Shown one piece after another: positions 61,269-64,000 of a DNA stretch of 64,000 nt. Source of the DNA: Skermanella rosea (GTDB taxonomy: Bacteria; Pseudomonadota; Alphaproteobacteria; Azospirillales; Azospirillaceae); the NCBI RefSeq assembly GCF_016806835.2, contig NZ_CP086111.1, positions 2,739,001 through 2,803,000 on the forward strand, read 5' to 3'. The translations under genes and the position numbers were made by a program. Below the pieces are notes generated by a model. It saw only the letters and a program-made list of their open reading frames with translations. It did not search any database and was not told the DNA's origin. Within the stretch, counting starts at the first letter, position 1. Each line of letters starts with the position of its first letter.

Positions 61269-62473
61269 TGCCCGTCTTCCAGTTCGAGGCGGTCGAGCGC
61301 GACGGCAAGGTCGCCGTCGGCACCCTCAGCGCCGCGGACAGCGAGGCGGTCGCGCGCCAGCTCCAGGAACGGGGCGCCGTGCCGCTCCGCATCGAGACGG
61401 GCCAGGCCGCCGCCTCCGGATTCGCCATCAGCCGCAAGTCCCTGCCGGCAGCCAAGCTGTCGCGCTTCGCCCGCGAACTGGCGCTCCTGCTCGATGCCGG
61501 CCTGCGGCTCGACCAGGCGCTGGCGTCGGTCGCCCGGTCGCGCGACCTCAAGCCCATGGCTCCGGCCCTGGCCGTCGTGCTGGAGCAGGTCCGGTCGGGC
61601 ATCCCTTTCAGCGAAGCCCTGGAGCAGCGGCCGGAGATCGCGCCCCCTTACGCCATCGGCATGATCCGCGCCGGGGAGGCGGCCGGCGCGCTCGCCACCA
61701 TCCTGCGCAGCCTCGCCGATCTCGCCGATCGGCGCGCGAGGTCCGCCAAGGCCGTGCGGGCCGCCCTGACCTATCCGGCGATCCTGGCGGTCACGGCCGC
61801 CGTCTCCATCGCCACCCTGTTCACCGTCGTGCTGCCCCAGCTCGAGCCTCTGTTCGAGGGGGCCGGCGACCGCCTGCCGACCATGACCGTCGTGGTGCTG
61901 GAGGCCAGCCGCCTGTTCCGCGAATACGGGCTCTATGCGCTGGGCGCGCTGGTCGCGGCGGCGATCGCCATCCGCGTCTCGCTGAACGCTCCGGAGACGC
62001 GCCGCGCGCTGCACGGGGTGCTGCTGCGGGCGCCGGTGGCCGGCAGCCTGATTCGCCGGATCGAGGGCGGCCGGTTCGCCCGGCTGTTCTCCACCCTGGT
62101 CGGCGCCGGCCTGACGGCGGCCAACGCGCTCGAACTGGCCCGCGGCGGCGCCACCAACATGGCGTTCGCCGATGCGCTGAAGGATGTCCGCGGCGCCCTG
62201 GTCGAGGGCCGCGGCATCGCCGAGCCGCTGGCCGCCACGCGGATCTTCCCGGCCGTCCTGCTCGACCTGGCCCGCGTCGGCGAGGAGAGCGGACGGCTCG
62301 GCGAGGTCCTGGGACACGCCGCCAACATCCTGGAGGAGGAGGCCGAGAGCGAGATCCAGCGCGGCATCGCCCTGCTGGCGCCGCTGCTGACCATCGGCCT
62401 GGGCGGCGTGATCGCCTTCGTCATCGCGTCCGTCGTGATGGCGATCCTCAGCATGAACTCGATCGCCATGTAA
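61268..62473 (+). CDS. gspF: Type II secretion inner-membrane platform protein
   Basis: The 401-residue protein has an N-terminal cytoplasmic part (MPVFQFEAVERDGKVAVGTL), two T2SF domains (ARELALLLDAGLRLDQALAS near 75, FARLFSTLVGAGLTAANALE near 275) and three membrane spans (YPAILAVTAAVSIATLFTVV, YALGALVAAAIAI, and LTIGLGGVIAFVIASVVMAI near the end). It is the platform that contacts GspE. It ends the gspO-E-F operon. Confidence 0.93.
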   Translation: MPVFQFEAVERDGKVAVGTLSAADSEAVARQLQERGAVPLRIETGQAAASGFAISRKSLPAAKLSRFARELALLLDAGLRLDQALASVARSRDLKPMAPALAVVLEQVRSGIPFSEALEQRPEIAPPYAIGMIRAGEAAGALATILRSLADLADRRARSAKAVRAALTYPAILAVTAAVSIATLFTVVLPQLEPLFEGAGDRLPTMTVVVLEASRLFREYGLYALGALVAAAIAIRVSLNAPETRRALHGVLLRAPVAGSLIRRIEGGRFARLFSTLVGAGLTAANALELARGGATNMAFADALKDVRGALVEGRGIAEPLAATRIFPAVLLDLARVGEESGRLGEVLGHAANILEEEAESEIQRGIALLAPLLTIGLGGVIAFVIASVVMAILSMNSIAM

Positions 62474-62525
62474 GGGGACGCGGCGGAACGGCGGACAGGT
62501 CGGACCCGCCGCCCGCCGCTCCGGG

Positions 62526-63890
62526 TCAGGCCGCTCGCGGCCGTCGCCTGCCGGCGACCAGCAGGTAGTCCAGGACGGCCATCACGACCAGCGAGATCCC
62601 AACCAGGGGGAACAGGATTCCGCCGATCATCAGGATCGCCAGGACGCCACGCAGGACACCCCGTTCCGCGGGCATGGGCGGGACGCCGAGCGAGCGGGCC
62701 GGCCGGCGCTTCCACCACATGACGCCGGCGGAGACCGACAGCAGGACGATCGCGACGCAGACCAGCAGCATCACGACCTGGTTGGCGACGCCGAACTCCT
62801 GCCCCATGTGGACGTTGATGCCCCATTCCAGCGCGCGGCCGAGCGGGCCGTAGTCGGCATAGCTCATGTCGATCAGCGGCTTGCCCGAGTACTGGTCCAG
62901 GTGGACCACCCGCTGCTGCGACAGGTCGTCCGGGTAGGCCGACCCGGTATAGACTCCCGTAGGGCCGCCGGGCAGGCCGACCGCGTATCCCGGCGCCATG
63001 CCGAGCCGGTCGAACGCCGCGACCGCGCCGTCCAGCCCGATCGGCCCGCCGCCCGCCGGGGCGGACTCCGGCATGCGGGCCTGCTCCAGCGACCAGCTCG
63101 TCGGTCCCGACGCGTGCGCCAGATGCTCGTCGGACATCGGCACGGCGACCCGCACGCCCGCGGGATAGCCGAAATTGGAGCCGTTGGCCCATCGGTTCAC
63201 ATAATCGCCCCAATAGGCCGACCACGGCATCCCGGTGACCGCCAGGAACACGATGAAGCCGCCGACGAAAATCCCGGTCACGGCGTGCAGGTCACGCTAG
63301 AATACCCGCTGGTGCCGTGTGCCGCGGACCGTCACGACGCCGCCTTCCCGTTTGCGCGGCCACCAGAGATAGATCCCGGTACCGACCAGCAGGATGGTCC
63401 AGCCGCCGGCGATCTCGATGGCCGCATTGGCCACGGGTCCGAACCAAGCGAGGCTGTGCAGCTGGCGGACCACCCACATCACCGAGCCCTTGTCGGGGAT
63501 ATCGCCGAGTACCCGCCCGGAGTAGGGATCGACGAAGACCGACAGCTTTCCTGCCGCCGTCTTGACGCCGACCTCGGCGGAGGACTGCGGATCGGCCGGC
63601 GGCGTGTACTTGACCGCGGTGCCAGGATAGGCCGCCAGTGCGGCGTTCACCAGGACCGATGGCGCCGCCCGCTCCGCGGCCGTGACTTCCACCTGCTCGA
63701 GATCGCGGTAGAGGAAACCATCGATCTCGTCCCGGAACAGGTAGGCCGCTCCCGTCACCGCGAGAAGGATGAGGAACGGCAGCACCAGCAGGCCGGCATA
63801 GAAGTGCCAGCGCCAGACGGCGCGGTAAACGCTCGAAGAGGAGATGGATACCGGCCGCGACGGGACGGATCCGAGGGAAGTTTCTGTCAT
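62526..63890 (-). pseudogene. PepSY-associated TM protein interrupted by an in-frame amber codon
   Basis: Reading on the minus strand from ATG 63890, the protein has a first membrane helix (WHFYAGLLVLPFLILLAVTG), a PepSY domain, and a second span (GGWTILLVGTGIYLWWPRKR). It then reaches a TAG at 63297-63299. The same frame continues as RDLHAVTGIFVGGFIVFLAV, PepSY and two more spans to 62526. In this family the junction normally reads VFWRDLHAVTG, so the TAG most simply replaces a TGG tryptophan codon. Full length would be 454 residues, normal for PiuB-type iron-uptake reductase-like proteins. The gene is otherwise intact, so the mutation is recent, or a sequencing error. Confidence 0.85.
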
Positions 63891-63926
63891 GGTCGAATTC
63901 CGATGGCATGACGCGCGCGGGCAGGC

Positions 63927-64000
63927 TCACCGCCACGCGGGGCGTCCTTGTAATTCTCGAGTCAGCTGGTTCGCGATCAAGCCATCGGAGGGGGAGCCCG
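63927..64000 (-). CDS. Possible C-terminal end of an upstream gene
   Basis: A frame open from the window edge ends at TGA 63927 with the peptide DGLIANQLTRELQGRPAWR. It is too short to identify. Its position just before the PepSY gene suits the preceding gene of an iron-uptake operon, but it may be chance. Confidence 0.2.
   Translation of the reverse strand, partial: GSPSDGLIANQLTRELQGRPAWR

Overview
The window is GC-rich chromosomal-type DNA from an alphaproteobacterium, most likely of the Azospirillum/Skermanella group (Rhodospirillales). This is inferred from strong GC bias, the alphaproteobacterial Fur type, HWE/HisKA_2 kinases, a multi-component chemotaxis operon and the general gene content; the species cannot be fixed from sequence alone. 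No rRNA, intact tRNA or CRISPR array was seen.

Layout. (1) 1-4370 is an accessory patch: the edge of a terminase-small-subunit-like gene, a Tat-signal hypothetical, an inverted repeat, a decayed serine-tRNA-like sequence, a frameshifted tyrosine recombinase, and an AT-rich membrane-protein gene of unknown function whose ATG overlaps the recombinase stop. (2) 4370-10487 (minus) is a four-carbon acid-sugar (erythronate/threonate) operon: ltnD, otnK, a DeoR regulator, denD, a GntP permease and otnC, with no otnI isomerase. (3) 10758-12714 is a metal-homeostasis group (DUF2218, DUF2325, fur) with a Fur-box-like site. (4) 13300-18825 holds ohr, a remnant of a sugar permease, a complete sugar ABC transporter, and a candidate small RNA with its own terminator. 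(5) 18941-23522 holds envelope and miscellaneous genes (Vgb-type propeller, Tat-signal SDR, P19-like protein, RTX protein, stand-alone Ada zinc domain).

(6) 23678-30547 has a second GntP permease and an L-carnitine degradation module: dehydrocarnitine-cleaving BKACE, carnitine dehydrogenase, betainyl-CoA thioesterase, an orphan CaiX-type binding protein, an acylcarnitine-hydrolase-like esterase and a divergent CdhR-type regulator. Together these would turn (acyl)carnitine into glycine betaine and acetoacetate. (7) 30594-33528 holds a Na/Pi cotransporter, a hypothetical and endonuclease V. (8) 33711-45396 is a full chemotaxis-like signalling operon with unusual architecture: a soluble MCP with two signalling tips, a triple-CheW protein, CheB, a HEAT-repeat protein, CheR, a receiver, CheA, a small STAS-like protein, CheY, CheC and a PAS-HisKA_2 kinase. 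(9) 45500-48411 holds a bestrophin and a DUF3182/hydrolase pair.

(10) 48795-52224 carries two ECF sigma/anti-sigma pairs, one reduced to fragments and one intact. (11) 52352-62473 is a type II secretion locus split over both strands (gspGHIJ, gspK, gspD, prepilin peptidase, gspE, gspF) with a cytochrome c' inside it; gspC, L and M are not present here. (12) 62526-63890 is a PepSY membrane protein interrupted by one in-frame amber codon.

The most notable observations are the AT-rich orphan behind the broken integrase, the two-tip MCP plus triple-CheW plus HEAT chemosensory operon, the decayed sigma/anti-sigma duplicate, the scattered T2SS, the candidate sRNA and the amber-interrupted PepSY gene.
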